Assembly: GCF_000696305.2 (NCBI RefSeq)
Contig: NZ_AOMT01000004.1
Coordinates: forward strand, 1 to 45,642
Origin: Moraxella bovoculi 237
GTDB taxonomy: Bacteria > Pseudomonadota > Gammaproteobacteria > Pseudomonadales > Moraxellaceae
Length of the DNA stretch: 45,642 nucleotides
Reading direction: 5' to 3'
Shown: piece after piece, positions 1 through 7,820 of the stretch
Layout of the letters: every line of letters begins with the position of its first letter
Position numbering within the stretch: the stretch's first letter is position 1
Program-made: the position numbers and the translations under genes
The notes under the pieces: model-generated
The model's database searches: none
What the model was told of the DNA's origin: nothing
Seen by the model: the letters and a program-made list of their open reading frames with translations, nothing else

Positions 1-60
1 AAAGCAGTGTTTGACCCTAATGGGGTTATGAATCGTGGTAAAGTCTTTGATATCGAGTAA
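1..60 (+). CDS. C-terminal end of an FAD-linked oxidase (GlcD/D-lactate dehydrogenase-like), partial
   Basis: Frame 1 is open from the window edge to a TAA at 58-60 and encodes 19 residues. These contain FDPNGVMNRGKVF, which resembles the conserved end of FAD-binding oxidases of the GlcD/D-lactate dehydrogenase type (usual form FDPxGxxNPGKxF). Those flavoenzymes oxidise 2-hydroxy acids. The usual Pro of NPGK is Arg here. Only the tail is visible, so substrate and start cannot be judged. A strong terminator follows directly, which supports this as a real gene end. Confidence 0.55.
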   Translation, partial: KAVFDPNGVMNRGKVFDIE

Positions 61-72
61 TATCCTACTCAC

Positions 73-103
73 AAAAACGCCTTGATAGATCAAGGCGTTT
101 TTT
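73..103 (+). terminator. Rho-independent terminator
   Basis: A 13-bp perfect stem (73-85 pairs with 90-102; core ACGCCTTGA/TCAAGGCGT) with a 4-nt loop is followed by a T-run. It lies 13 bases after the stop of the partial oxidase gene. The flanking A-run makes it plausible in both directions. Confidence 0.85.
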
Positions 104-142
104 CATTGGTGCCATCTGAGGTCTGGGCGGCATGATTTAAAT

Positions 143-170
143 TTGAAGTTAGTCAGCAGTGTGCTAAAAT
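143..170 (+). promoter_or_regulatory. Probable sigma-70 promoter for the YdjM-like gene
   Basis: TTGAAG (143-148), a 16-nt spacer and TAAAAT (165-170) preceded by TGC make an extended -10 promoter. It lies about 30 bases before the start codon at 200. The same TGCTAAAAT string occurs before ribH and glmU in this window. Confidence 0.6.
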
Positions 171-199
171 AGCGCGATTTTTAATAACTAAGGTCCGTC

Positions 200-874
200 A
201 TGGCAAATTTTCGCACCCATCTCACCGTCGCGGCAGCGGCCAGCACTGTGCTCGCTGCCTGCGGTGTGTACGCCAAATTATTCGGACTAACAACAGGCGT
301 GCTGTGCGCCATCATTGGCACAATTGGCGGATTACTGCCTGACATTGACCTAGATCACTCCACCCCTGCCAAGCGAGGGTTTTTCTTAGGTAGCCTCATC
401 ACCTCCATGCTCATTGTGATACCGTATGCCAATGCCTACCGGCAAAATGAGCTGATCTTAGACTCTTTAATCCTATGGGGGATCAGCTTTATCATCATTC
501 GCTTTGTGATCATTGAGACATTTAGCCGCTTGACGGTACATCGTGGGGTGGTGCATTCTGTGCCTTATATGGCGGTATTTGGGCTCTTGGTGGTGCATGG
601 GGTGTTTTATGGATTGCAAATGACTGCTTTTGTAAGCTGGATGTTTGGGCTATTTTTATTCATTGGCAGTCTCATTCATCTACTGCTTGATGAGATTTAT
701 AGCGTCAATGTACTAGGGCTTCGACTCAAAAAATCCGCAGGTACGGCATTCAAATTCTTCGAAATCAAAAAACCACTTCATTATGCCGCGCTATATACCG
801 TGATGATCGGTCTGTTTTTTACCGCGCCGCCTTATCAAGATGCTTGGCGTGTGATAAAAAAGCTCATCGCTTAG
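200..874 (+). CDS. YdjM-like inner-membrane metal-dependent hydrolase
   Basis: This 224-residue protein belongs to the LexA-binding inner-membrane hydrolase family (YdjM, DUF457), named after SOS-regulated YdjM of E. coli. The physiological substrate of the family is not known. Visible family marks are an N-terminal His in NFRTHL, the acidic motif LLPDIDLDHSTP at about residue 45, HRGVVHS at about residue 114, and a second acidic/His cluster SLIHLLLDEIYS at about residue 160. These are likely metal ligands. Several hydrophobic segments (about 10-50, 60-75, 90-105, 120-160, 195-210) indicate a multi-pass membrane protein. The ATG at 200 follows an AAGG ribosome binding site and a good promoter. 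I see no LexA box in front of it. It overlaps the convergent CopD-family gene by four bases. Confidence 0.8.
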   Translation: MANFRTHLTVAAAASTVLAACGVYAKLFGLTTGVLCAIIGTIGGLLPDIDLDHSTPAKRGFFLGSLITSMLIVIPYANAYRQNELILDSLILWGISFIIIRFVIIETFSRLTVHRGVVHSVPYMAVFGLLVVHGVFYGLQMTAFVSWMFGLFLFIGSLIHLLLDEIYSVNVLGLRLKKSAGTAFKFFEIKKPLHYAALYTVMIGLFFTAPPYQDAWRVIKKLIA

Positions 875-1320
875 CCGCGGAACATCGCCCCCGTCACCAC
901 AAACGCCACGCTCCACAGACAGATCAGCGCCACATGAACGCCCATCACCTTTAAAGTGCTGTCCGTATAAATGCCCTGTTCAAGCTTGGCAACGACGCGA
1001 AACCTCGCGTGCAATGCGGTAATGATCGTTAATGCCAGCCATGTCAATTTACCATGAATCAGCGCTGACAAAAACCCCATTGGCTCGCCCCACATGCCAA
1101 CAGGCACAATGTCATGCATCATGTATAGTCCTGTCATCACCTGTACAGCCAGCGCACTCATGCCCAGTGGTTCATAGCTTTTTTCAAATTTTAAAAACCC
1201 TGCCACGTCATTATGACGAATAAACCCAGGCATCAAGCGAATGAGTAAATACAGATGGCCGCCAACCCAGATGCTTGCGCCCAATAAGTGCAAAATCAAT
1301 GCCATCTGATACATACTCAC
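871..1320 (-). CDS. CopD-family integral membrane protein
   Basis: A 149-residue protein with four predicted membrane helices resembles the CopD (copper resistance D) domain family. The first helix carries HLLGASIWVGGHL, the typical His-containing CopD motif (HxxGxxxWVGG). Further His residues at about 83 (LIHGKLTW), 97 (LHARFRV) and 122 (VHVALI) sit in or next to helices and may bind copper or haem. The likely start is GTG at 1318-1320, overlapping the TGA of the DUF3025 gene as GTGA; an ATG two codons downstream is the alternative. The overlap implies translational coupling. No copC or other copper gene is adjacent, so a copper role is family inference only. Confidence 0.75.
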   Translation of the reverse strand: MSMYQMALILHLLGASIWVGGHLYLLIRLMPGFIRHNDVAGFLKFEKSYEPLGMSALAVQVMTGLYMMHDIVPVGMWGEPMGFLSALIHGKLTWLALTIITALHARFRVVAKLEQGIYTDSTLKVMGVHVALICLWSVAFVVTGAMFRG

Positions 1321-2171
1321 GCCCTTCTCCCCGATCTAAACACATTCGCATCATCATAAAATGACGCATCTTCATTATCCCAAAAATACGGCACGCCCAA
1401 AATTGGCAATGGCGAGAGGTCTCTTGGTGTCGCCCCATCAACGAGCCATTGATCCAATCTGCTCGCAAGCACCTCATCCACATATGCCAGCCTATCCGCC
1501 AAACCAAGCTCAAAAAACTCATCATCCACGCTCAAAATAAGTGTATGGCTACAAAGTGGCTTGCGCGGATAAATCAACTGCTCAAGCAAAGCATGGCCAA
1601 AGATAAAAATCTGCGCAGCATCATCAGCACTTGGTAGAGCTGGGTTATGCCATTGATTGCGCGGCTTGACAAGTGCATTTTGCCAATCAAAATTCTGCAG
1701 CGCCTTGCCAATATCGCGATCTTTTACCATAAGTATCGCGCCATTTTCATCAAAGACTGTAATCGCATCGCGGACACGGTTGCGCCCATTATGCTCATTA
1801 GCGCCCTTTGCCATCTCGCGGATGTGAACGTGGTTTAATACCGACTTTGATTTTGGAAATGCTGACCACACGCACGCACCGAACCAGTCGTGCAGATTAT
1901 TGCGTGTTGGGATATTAGCAGTTGCATGGATGTGCGCCTCGTACGCTGTGCCGTGTGGTAGATCGTCTTGATTGACGAATGTTAGAGGATTATTCGAATT
2001 ATGCAATGTCGGCTTGATGGCATGATCTTTAAAGTAGCTATTTAGCCAGTCGGCAAGCTCACCCGTTGGCAAATCCTGATTGAAAACTTGATGTATGCCC
2101 AGATAAGGCATAAGCCAAGGTGCGGACAAGTCGATGTTCTTAAAGGCAGGAATAAAGTCACTCATAATCAA
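1317..2171 (-). CDS. DUF3025 domain-containing protein
   Basis: The 284-residue product matches the DUF3025 family of proteobacterial proteins of unknown function. Recognisable elements are the YEAHIHATANIPTRNNLHDWFGACVWSAFPKSK region (about residues 78-110), a following RVRDAITVFDENGA stretch, and a late HALLEQLIYPRKPLCSHT segment. No signal peptide or membrane helix is visible, so it should be cytoplasmic. It is the first gene of a two-gene unit with the CopD-family gene, which its stop codon overlaps. The htpG terminator lies just upstream, so it should have its own promoter in 2172-2231. Family membership is fairly secure but the role is unknown. Confidence 0.8.
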   Translation of the reverse strand: MIMSDFIPAFKNIDLSAPWLMPYLGIHQVFNQDLPTGELADWLNSYFKDHAIKPTLHNSNNPLTFVNQDDLPHGTAYEAHIHATANIPTRNNLHDWFGACVWSAFPKSKSVLNHVHIREMAKGANEHNGRNRVRDAITVFDENGAILMVKDRDIGKALQNFDWQNALVKPRNQWHNPALPSADDAAQIFIFGHALLEQLIYPRKPLCSHTLILSVDDEFFELGLADRLAYVDEVLASRLDQWLVDGATPRDLSPLPILGVPYFWDNEDASFYDDANVFRSGRRA

Positions 2172-2231
2172 TGGTTCGTTATCGTCATTCGTTTATTTTA
2201 CAACGTTCGGTCTGATTTCGCCATGTTCTTA

Positions 2232-2272
2232 ATCAATAAAAAACGCCCAACTTGTGAGCGTTTTTTATTGAT
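2232..2272 (-). terminator. Terminator of htpG
   Basis: A perfect 15-bp inverted repeat (2232-2246 with 2258-2272; GCGTTTTTTATTGAT arm) lies five bases after the htpG stop codon. The stem ends in a run of six T on either strand, so it can act in both directions. Confidence 0.85.
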
Positions 2273-2277
2273 ATTGA

Positions 2278-4203
2278 TTATTTCAGCAGCAGTTTGTTGA
2301 TGCGTTTTAGGTAGCCTGCTGGATCTTCAAGCTGACCACCATCTGCCAAGAGTGCTTGATCGAACACCACCTGCGCCAGATCATCAAAATCGCTCGATGT
2401 CTCTAGACGCTCGATGAGTGGGTGCGTCGGGTTAATCTCAAGGATGGGCTTAACGTCAGGCACAGGCTGCCCCATTGCTTTTAACATCTGCGCCATCTGC
2501 GGCGTCAGCTCGCCATCACCAACGACCAGGCAAGCAGGACTGTCCACCAGACGGCTCGACACGCGTACTTCTTTGGCACGATCAGCCAGGGCGCTTTGCA
2601 GCTTCTCAACGACTGGCTTTAGGCTCTCTTCGGCTTGGCGAGCTTCTTCTTTTTCGGCTTCATCAGTCAGGTCACCCAGATCAACCGCACCTTTGGCGAT
2701 GTTCTGTAGCGGCGTACCGTCAAATTCGGTCAGAAAGTTCATCGCCCACTCATCCACGCGCGCCGTCATTAAGATGACCTCGATGCCTTTTTTGTTAAAC
2801 AACTCCAGCTGCGGACTATTCTTGGCGGCGGCTAGGTTGTCAGCGGTCAGATAGTAGATCGCCTTTTGACCCTCTTTCATGCGTGCTTTATAGTCAGCAA
2901 AGCCTGTATTCAAGGCATCATCTGTGCTTGTGGCGTAGCGTACTAGCTTGGCGATGCGCTCTTGGTTTGAGATGTCCTCGCCCAGACCTTCTTTTAATAC
3001 ATCGCCAAACTCACGATAAAAATCAGCGAATTTGGCTTGTTTATCCGCATCTTCAGAATTGGCAAGGCTTGCAATCATGGTAAGTACGCGGCGCGCATTA
3101 CCCTCGCGGATAGACTTGGTGTCGCGCGACTCTTGAAGAATCTCACGGCTGACATTCAGCGGTAGATCCGCCGTATCAATCACACCTTTCACGAAGCGCA
3201 GGTACATTGGCAACAGCTGCTCGGCATCGTCCATGATGAAGACGCGTTTTACATACAGCTTTAACCCACGCTGCTGCTCGCGCGCATACAGATCCATCGG
3301 GGCTTTTTTGGGAATATAGAGGAGCTGAGTGTACTGCACACGACCTTCGACACGGTTATGTGACCACGTCAATGGCGCATCAAAATCATGCGTCAAATTC
3401 TGATAAAAATCCGCATACTCTTCATCGCTCACCTCGCTAGGCGTACGTGTCCACAGCGCAGTGGCTTTATTGATGGTCTCGTATTCATCAGTTAGGACAT
3501 ATTCGCCCTTACCCGTCGGCTCGCCTGCATCATCCAGCTCATCTTGCCAGACTTGTTTGCGCATCTGAATGGGTAGACTGATATGATCAGAGTATTTATT
3601 TACCAGTGATTTGATGGTGTATTCATTGGTATAATCCTGCTCGCCTGTACTGTAGTCGTCTTTTAGGTGCAAGGTGATGGTCGTGCCTTTGTTTGGCTTG
3701 GTGATGGTCTGTGTGGTGAATCGACCTGTGCCGTCAGACACCCAGCGCACGCCAACATCATGTGCTTCGCCTGCCTTACGACTCTCAACGACAATCTGAT
3801 CCGCCACGATAAATCCTGAATAAAATCCCACACCGAACTGACCGATGAGATTACCGTCTTTCTTATCATTATCAGACAGACGCTCCAAGAATGCCTTAGT
3901 GCCTGACTTGGCAATGGTACCTAGGTTGGCAATCGCCTCTTCTTCTGTCATGCCGATACCATTATCGCTAAAGCTGATGGTCTTGGCATTCTTATCGATG
4001 TCGATCTTGATGGCAAGCTCGCCATCATTCTCATACAGACTGTCGTCCGATGTCGCCAAAAAGCGTAATTTATCACACGCATCAGACGCGTTCGATACCA
4101 ATTCACGCACAAAAATATCCGCATTAGAATACAAAGAATGCGTCACCAAATGCAAAAGCTGTGCCACTTCGGCTTCAAATTGATGTTGGTTAATGTCGCT
4201 CAT
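2278..4203 (-). CDS. htpG: Chaperone HtpG (bacterial Hsp90)
   Basis: The 641-residue protein is full length for HtpG, the ATP-dependent dimeric Hsp90 chaperone of the cytoplasm. The GHKL ATP-binding domain shows VSNASDACDKLRF (about residue 37), DNGIGM (about 83) and GQFGVGFYSGFIVAD (about 125). The middle domain carries RVFIMDDAEQLLPMYLRFVKGVIDTADLPLNVSREILQ, and the C-terminal dimerisation domain ends with NPTHPLIERL and the usual variable tail. The reading frame is intact. It stands alone with its own terminator and a sigma-32-type promoter, in line with heat-shock control. Confidence 0.98.
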   Translation of the reverse strand: MSDINQHQFEAEVAQLLHLVTHSLYSNADIFVRELVSNASDACDKLRFLATSDDSLYENDGELAIKIDIDKNAKTISFSDNGIGMTEEEAIANLGTIAKSGTKAFLERLSDNDKKDGNLIGQFGVGFYSGFIVADQIVVESRKAGEAHDVGVRWVSDGTGRFTTQTITKPNKGTTITLHLKDDYSTGEQDYTNEYTIKSLVNKYSDHISLPIQMRKQVWQDELDDAGEPTGKGEYVLTDEYETINKATALWTRTPSEVSDEEYADFYQNLTHDFDAPLTWSHNRVEGRVQYTQLLYIPKKAPMDLYAREQQRGLKLYVKRVFIMDDAEQLLPMYLRFVKGVIDTADLPLNVSREILQESRDTKSIREGNARRVLTMIASLANSEDADKQAKFADFYREFGDVLKEGLGEDISNQERIAKLVRYATSTDDALNTGFADYKARMKEGQKAIYYLTADNLAAAKNSPQLELFNKKGIEVILMTARVDEWAMNFLTEFDGTPLQNIAKGAVDLGDLTDEAEKEEARQAEESLKPVVEKLQSALADRAKEVRVSSRLVDSPACLVVGDGELTPQMAQMLKAMGQPVPDVKPILEINPTHPLIERLETSSDFDDLAQVVFDQALLADGGQLEDPAGYLKRINKLLLK

Positions 4204-4236
4204 GATCTCTCCAAGATGTTAAAAATCTACCCAAAA

Positions 4237-4264
4237 AAATAGGGTCGTTTTCTTGCTTTTCAAG
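4237..4264 (-). promoter_or_regulatory. Sigma-32 (RpoH) type heat-shock promoter of htpG
   Basis: On the minus strand CTTGAAA (4258-4264) is followed after 13 bases by CCCTATTT (4237-4244). This closely matches the RpoH consensus CTTGAAA-N(13-17)-CCCCATNT. It would give a leader of about 25-30 nt before the ATG at 4203, with a GGAGAG ribosome binding site between. Confidence 0.75.
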
Positions 4265-4293
4265 GCAAATCCCAAAAAGATGCCCAAAAATCA

Positions 4294-4302
4294 TGCTACA
4301 AT
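4294..4302 (+). promoter_or_regulatory. Possible extended -10 element before the alpha/beta hydrolase
   Basis: TGCTACAAT at 4294-4302 fits an extended -10 box about 30 bases upstream of the GTG start at 4332. No good -35 box is visible. The site lies back to back with the htpG heat-shock promoter. Confidence 0.4.
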
Positions 4303-4331
4303 ATAACTTAATTTTTGGTTAATGTATTGTC

Positions 4332-5774
4332 GTGAAAAAAGTGTTTAAGATTATATTTAAAATACTGCTGTTATTTGTGATTATCATATTAGTGGCGGCA
4401 GCGTTAGGCTTTGGATATTTATTATCTAAAGAGCAGACACAGGGGGAAGTCTCATGGCAGTCCTGCTATCGCCCGACATTTTGGTCATGGTTTAGTCTGC
4501 CACCGCCCGCACAGCTACAGTGCGCTGCCATTGAGCTGCCCTTAGACGATACCCAAGACAAAACCATCACGATCGCCATGACGCGCCTGCCATCAGCCAA
4601 TGCCGATGCCAAAGACTTGCTGTTATTAAGCGGTGGACCCGGTGGTCACAGCCTTGACATGATCGGCTGGCTGTCTGATGATGAATACACTCGCACCCTA
4701 AAGGACAGCTTTCACGTCCTAGGCGTCGCACAGCGCGGTGTGAAGCCATCCACTGCGATCGACTGCGGTGGCGCACTCGAAGAAGATGGCGCAAAAGCCT
4801 ATGTTGATGCGTGCGTGGCGCATTCAGGACTGGATTTTATCAAGTCCATCAGCACCATCCACACCGTACACGACTTAGATAAAATACGCACCAAGCTAAA
4901 TATCGACAGCTGGTCGATGCTTGGCTACTCCTACGGCACAAAAATCGTCGCCCAGTACGCCGAATATTACCCGTCGCACCTAAGAGCAGGCGTATTAGAC
5001 GGCGTGGTGGACACAAGCGAGGATTTATTTACGATTTGGGCGAATCAGCAGACAGGCGCTCAGATTGCTTTTTATCGATTCATGTCAAATTGCCATCAAG
5101 ATGAATCTTGTATCTTTGGTCAATCTGATGAACAAAATCGTGAATTTTTGACAAAAATCGCCAAACTTGCCGCCCAAAAACTCACCGATAAGAACAACGA
5201 TCCCATCGATGAGCGAGCGATTCTAGGCCTGATTGAAAATAATCTGGGTGATGAGCTGGCTTGGCCGGAGATGTATGTCATGCTTGATGAATTAAGTCAT
5301 GGCAAAACGAGCAAATATAACGAATTGCTATTCATTCAAGAATTTGGCGAGCAGGATTTTAGCCAAGATGCCTTTGTCGGGATTAACTGTGCAGATTCCG
5401 CCCCAAAAGATCGTAGCAACTACCTAAACAGGACAAAAGCCATCGGCAAAATCGCCGCCTACAACGACATTGAGCGCAGCGATGATGAGCTGCTGGATGC
5501 TTGCTATTATTGGCCTTTTGATGGTGCGGATGACTTAGATGCCAATCTTATCAGCGATGCCACGCCAACACTACTGTTCGTGGCGCAGGCGCATGACTTC
5601 GCCACACCATTATCGAACGCCAAGAACATGGCGAATCGCTTTGGTGATTATTTGATTTATACGCCATATTTCGGTCACACCATCAGCTTATCAGGCGCCA
5701 ATGCTTGCATCGATGGTGCGGTGGTTGATTATCTGATAAATGGTGATGAGCCTGATGTGATGGTTTGCCACTAA
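4332..5774 (+). CDS. Membrane-anchored alpha/beta hydrolase with TAP-like C-terminal domain
   Basis: The 480-residue protein starts at a GTG and has one N-terminal hydrophobic segment (about residues 8-30), so it is probably anchored with the enzyme in the periplasm. The hydrolase fold shows SGGPGGHSLDM for the oxyanion hole (about residue 100), the nucleophile elbow GYSYGT (about 198), a late Asp in FVAQAHDFATPL (about 420) and a His in FGHTISLSG (about 445). That order matches proline iminopeptidase/tripeptidyl-aminopeptidase-like (TAP) hydrolases, which are exopeptidases or esterases. Paired Cys residues suggest disulphides. It is a single gene converging on the broken peroxidase gene, with stop codons adjacent. 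The actual substrate is unknown. Confidence 0.8.
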   Translation: MKKVFKIIFKILLLFVIIILVAAALGFGYLLSKEQTQGEVSWQSCYRPTFWSWFSLPPPAQLQCAAIELPLDDTQDKTITIAMTRLPSANADAKDLLLLSGGPGGHSLDMIGWLSDDEYTRTLKDSFHVLGVAQRGVKPSTAIDCGGALEEDGAKAYVDACVAHSGLDFIKSISTIHTVHDLDKIRTKLNIDSWSMLGYSYGTKIVAQYAEYYPSHLRAGVLDGVVDTSEDLFTIWANQQTGAQIAFYRFMSNCHQDESCIFGQSDEQNREFLTKIAKLAAQKLTDKNNDPIDERAILGLIENNLGDELAWPEMYVMLDELSHGKTSKYNELLFIQEFGEQDFSQDAFVGINCADSAPKDRSNYLNRTKAIGKIAAYNDIERSDDELLDACYYWPFDGADDLDANLISDATPTLLFVAQAHDFATPLSNAKNMANRFGDYLIYTPYFGHTISLSGANACIDGAVVDYLINGDEPDVMVCH

Positions 5775-6855
5775 TTAAAGCGCCATCAAGAAATCCACCA
5801 AAGCGCCCATCTCTTCATCGTTTAGCGCCAAAGGCTTGATGAGCGGATCTAAGTGATTCTTGTGAGCAATGGCGGGTGCATTTTTGATGGGTGGGATTGT
5901 CATGCCTGATTATAGATTGCCACCACACCCCATAAATTTGTAAATAGTCCATGATGAAACCAAGGCTTTGAGCTGGATAGATTTCTTAAAGACGGTGTTT
6001 TGAATTTGCCAAAATCCTTAGCATCTCTCGTGACAGCACACTTACCAAAATCTTGACGCGGCCGCCCTGCCAGAGTCTGATTTAGATTATGAAATTTATC
6101 ATCGCTCATTGCCATCCCAAAATGGCAATTCATACATCTGCCTTTGGTACGAAATACATACAATTCCAAAAGCTCACTGTCGGATAATGCCGCACTGTCA
6201 CCCAGCAAGAATTCATCAAATCGGGTACGTACAGGCGTAAGAGTAATAAGATATGCATTTAAAGCCTGAGCAACTTGGTCAATCTCAATAGCGGTCAATG
6301 TCTCACCAAATACTAATTCAAACTTCGGCAGACAGCCTTTTTTGATTCAAGCGCATTGGCACACTTTCTAGCGTTATGTCCATTTCGTTGGGATCAGTTA
6401 AGGGCATGAGTGCCTGCTCAGACAGACTGCGCGCCCTTTCATCCCAAAAAAATCCTTGCGACTTAGAACTTAATCCTAGGTGTATCAAAGACTGGCTATT
6501 ACGACTGCCTTGCCTGCCATACACGCCAATCGAAACAGCCCTTGGGTCTGAAAACCCATAAAGTGGATCATGACAATTGACATATCCAACCCGCCCATCT
6601 GATGATAATGCGGTTTCAAAAAAATAACTGCCCACCCAGAATGGCAATTGGCGTAGGCGATTTATCATCAATAACAATCGGCGCAAGCTTCAACCATACC
6701 ACACCCTCATCAACCGTTGGTGGATGCCATTGGCTGCTGGGCTTTTGATAATGATTGCGCAAGCATATTAAGTCATAATGTTTGTCTTTTTGGCAAAAAG
6801 CGTGGGCATGAACACCTATCAATCCCATCCATATCGCCAAAAGCCAGCCACGCAT
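5775..6855 (-). pseudogene. Degraded di-haem cytochrome c peroxidase / MauG-family gene
   Basis: Three frames must be joined to rebuild one protein: 6855-6616 (signal peptide ending VHAHA, then LGGQLFF), 6670-6318 (LSSDGRVGYVNCHDP, FWDERARSLSEQA) and 6298 to about 5930 (RTKGRCMNCHFG, KFKTPSLRNLS). A further frame change leads to a tail ending DEEMGALVDFLMAL at the TAA 5775-5777. These are the usual landmarks of periplasmic di-haem peroxidases that reduce hydrogen peroxide. The second haem motif CMNCH is intact. The first reads YVNCH, with TAT where TGT is expected, so the first haem could not attach normally. At least three frameshifts plus this lost Cys make it non-functional. Its first ATG overlaps the esterase stop as ATGA, so the two were once coupled. 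Confidence 0.85.
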
Positions 6856-7769
6856 CAGCAGTCCTGATCTGCCTTACATGCCTGATACGCCATCGTTACG
6901 CCCTGTATGATGGACGGATAAGCATTCTCACCGTGCGAATAACCTGAATTAAACTCAAAGTTAACTTTGGCATTGGGCAGTTGTTGCTGCAAAAACTCAT
7001 ACATCAAATACGCGTCGCTATTGGGCAGATCTGTGCTCGGCGCGTTCGGATTTCGATGGCGCGCGGTTAGCTCCTGCTCGCCTAGCGTGATAAGAACATT
7101 TTTGATATTAGATGTATCAATCAGCCCGCTTCTATGCCCCAGAATACTCTTATCGTTCCACCAGATTGACGGACTTGCGATCGCATAATGATCAAAGCTC
7201 TCACTGCGAGAAAATAGCACATACAACCCAAACAGCCCACCATACGAATGACCAATCAGCGTGCGATAATTCGGATTGATGCCAAATTTTTTATCGAGCA
7301 TGGGTGCTAGCTCATCTACCATAAAGGCATGAAAATAATCAGCACCACCAAAAGCCACTTGCTCACCTTTTGGCTCTGGATAATCTTCAGCTGGCGGCGT
7401 GTAGTCGTGCGTGCGTTTTGGAATGTCAAACTGCTTGCCTGAAGTATAGCCAATCCCAACCACCATGAAGGATTTGGGATTTTTTTCACTTGGCTTGCCA
7501 TGCATCATCTGCGCGATGGATAATGCTACCGCAAAGAATGCATTGCCATCAAGCACATAGATGACAGGATAGCCGCTGGCAGGTCTATCACCAATGGTCG
7601 CCACTTGAATCAAATATTCCTTATCTGTATAGGATGGATGCATGATCGTCTCTTGGCTATTTAGCATCGTCGCGGGCTGCCAAGTTGCCACTGGCTCACT
7701 CAAAGGCTTAGTCGCACAGCCTTGGAACATCAACGCCATCAAACTGACAGCTGCTAACTTTTTTATCAT
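6855..7769 (-). CDS. Lipoprotein esterase of the IroE/BesA siderophore-esterase type
   Basis: The 304-residue product has a lipoprotein signal peptide (lipobox LMFQGC, Cys at about 18) and belongs to the esterase D/IroE/BesA alpha/beta hydrolase family. The nucleophile elbow is GHSYGG (about residue 178), with PSIWWND just after it as in siderophore esterases, and the catalytic His is in GYSHGEN near residue 280. Members hydrolyse trilactone catecholate siderophores such as enterobactin. The neighbour is an enterobactin-receptor-like gene, which fits such a role. The frame is intact although both neighbours are broken. A terminator separates it from the receptor remnant, so it must rely on a promoter in the short gap 7770-7792 or on read-through. 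The substrate is inferred. Confidence 0.75.
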   Translation of the reverse strand: MIKKLAAVSLMALMFQGCATKPLSEPVATWQPATMLNSQETIMHPSYTDKEYLIQVATIGDRPASGYPVIYVLDGNAFFAVALSIAQMMHGKPSEKNPKSFMVVGIGYTSGKQFDIPKRTHDYTPPAEDYPEPKGEQVAFGGADYFHAFMVDELAPMLDKKFGINPNYRTLIGHSYGGLFGLYVLFSRSESFDHYAIASPSIWWNDKSILGHRSGLIDTSNIKNVLITLGEQELTARHRNPNAPSTDLPNSDAYLMYEFLQQQLPNAKVNFEFNSGYSHGENAYPSIIQGVTMAYQACKADQDC

Positions 7770-7787
7770 GATTGGACACCCAATGTC

Positions 7788-7815
7788 ATAAAAAGAGCGG
7801 AAAAAATCCGCTCTT
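7788..7815 (-). terminator. Terminator after the FepA-like receptor remnant
   Basis: A perfect 9-bp stem (7793-7801 with 7807-7815; AAGAGCGGA/TCCGCTCTT) with a 5-nt loop is followed on the minus strand by TTTTT. It lies six bases past the receptor stop codon. Confidence 0.8.
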
Positions 7816-7820
7816 AATGG

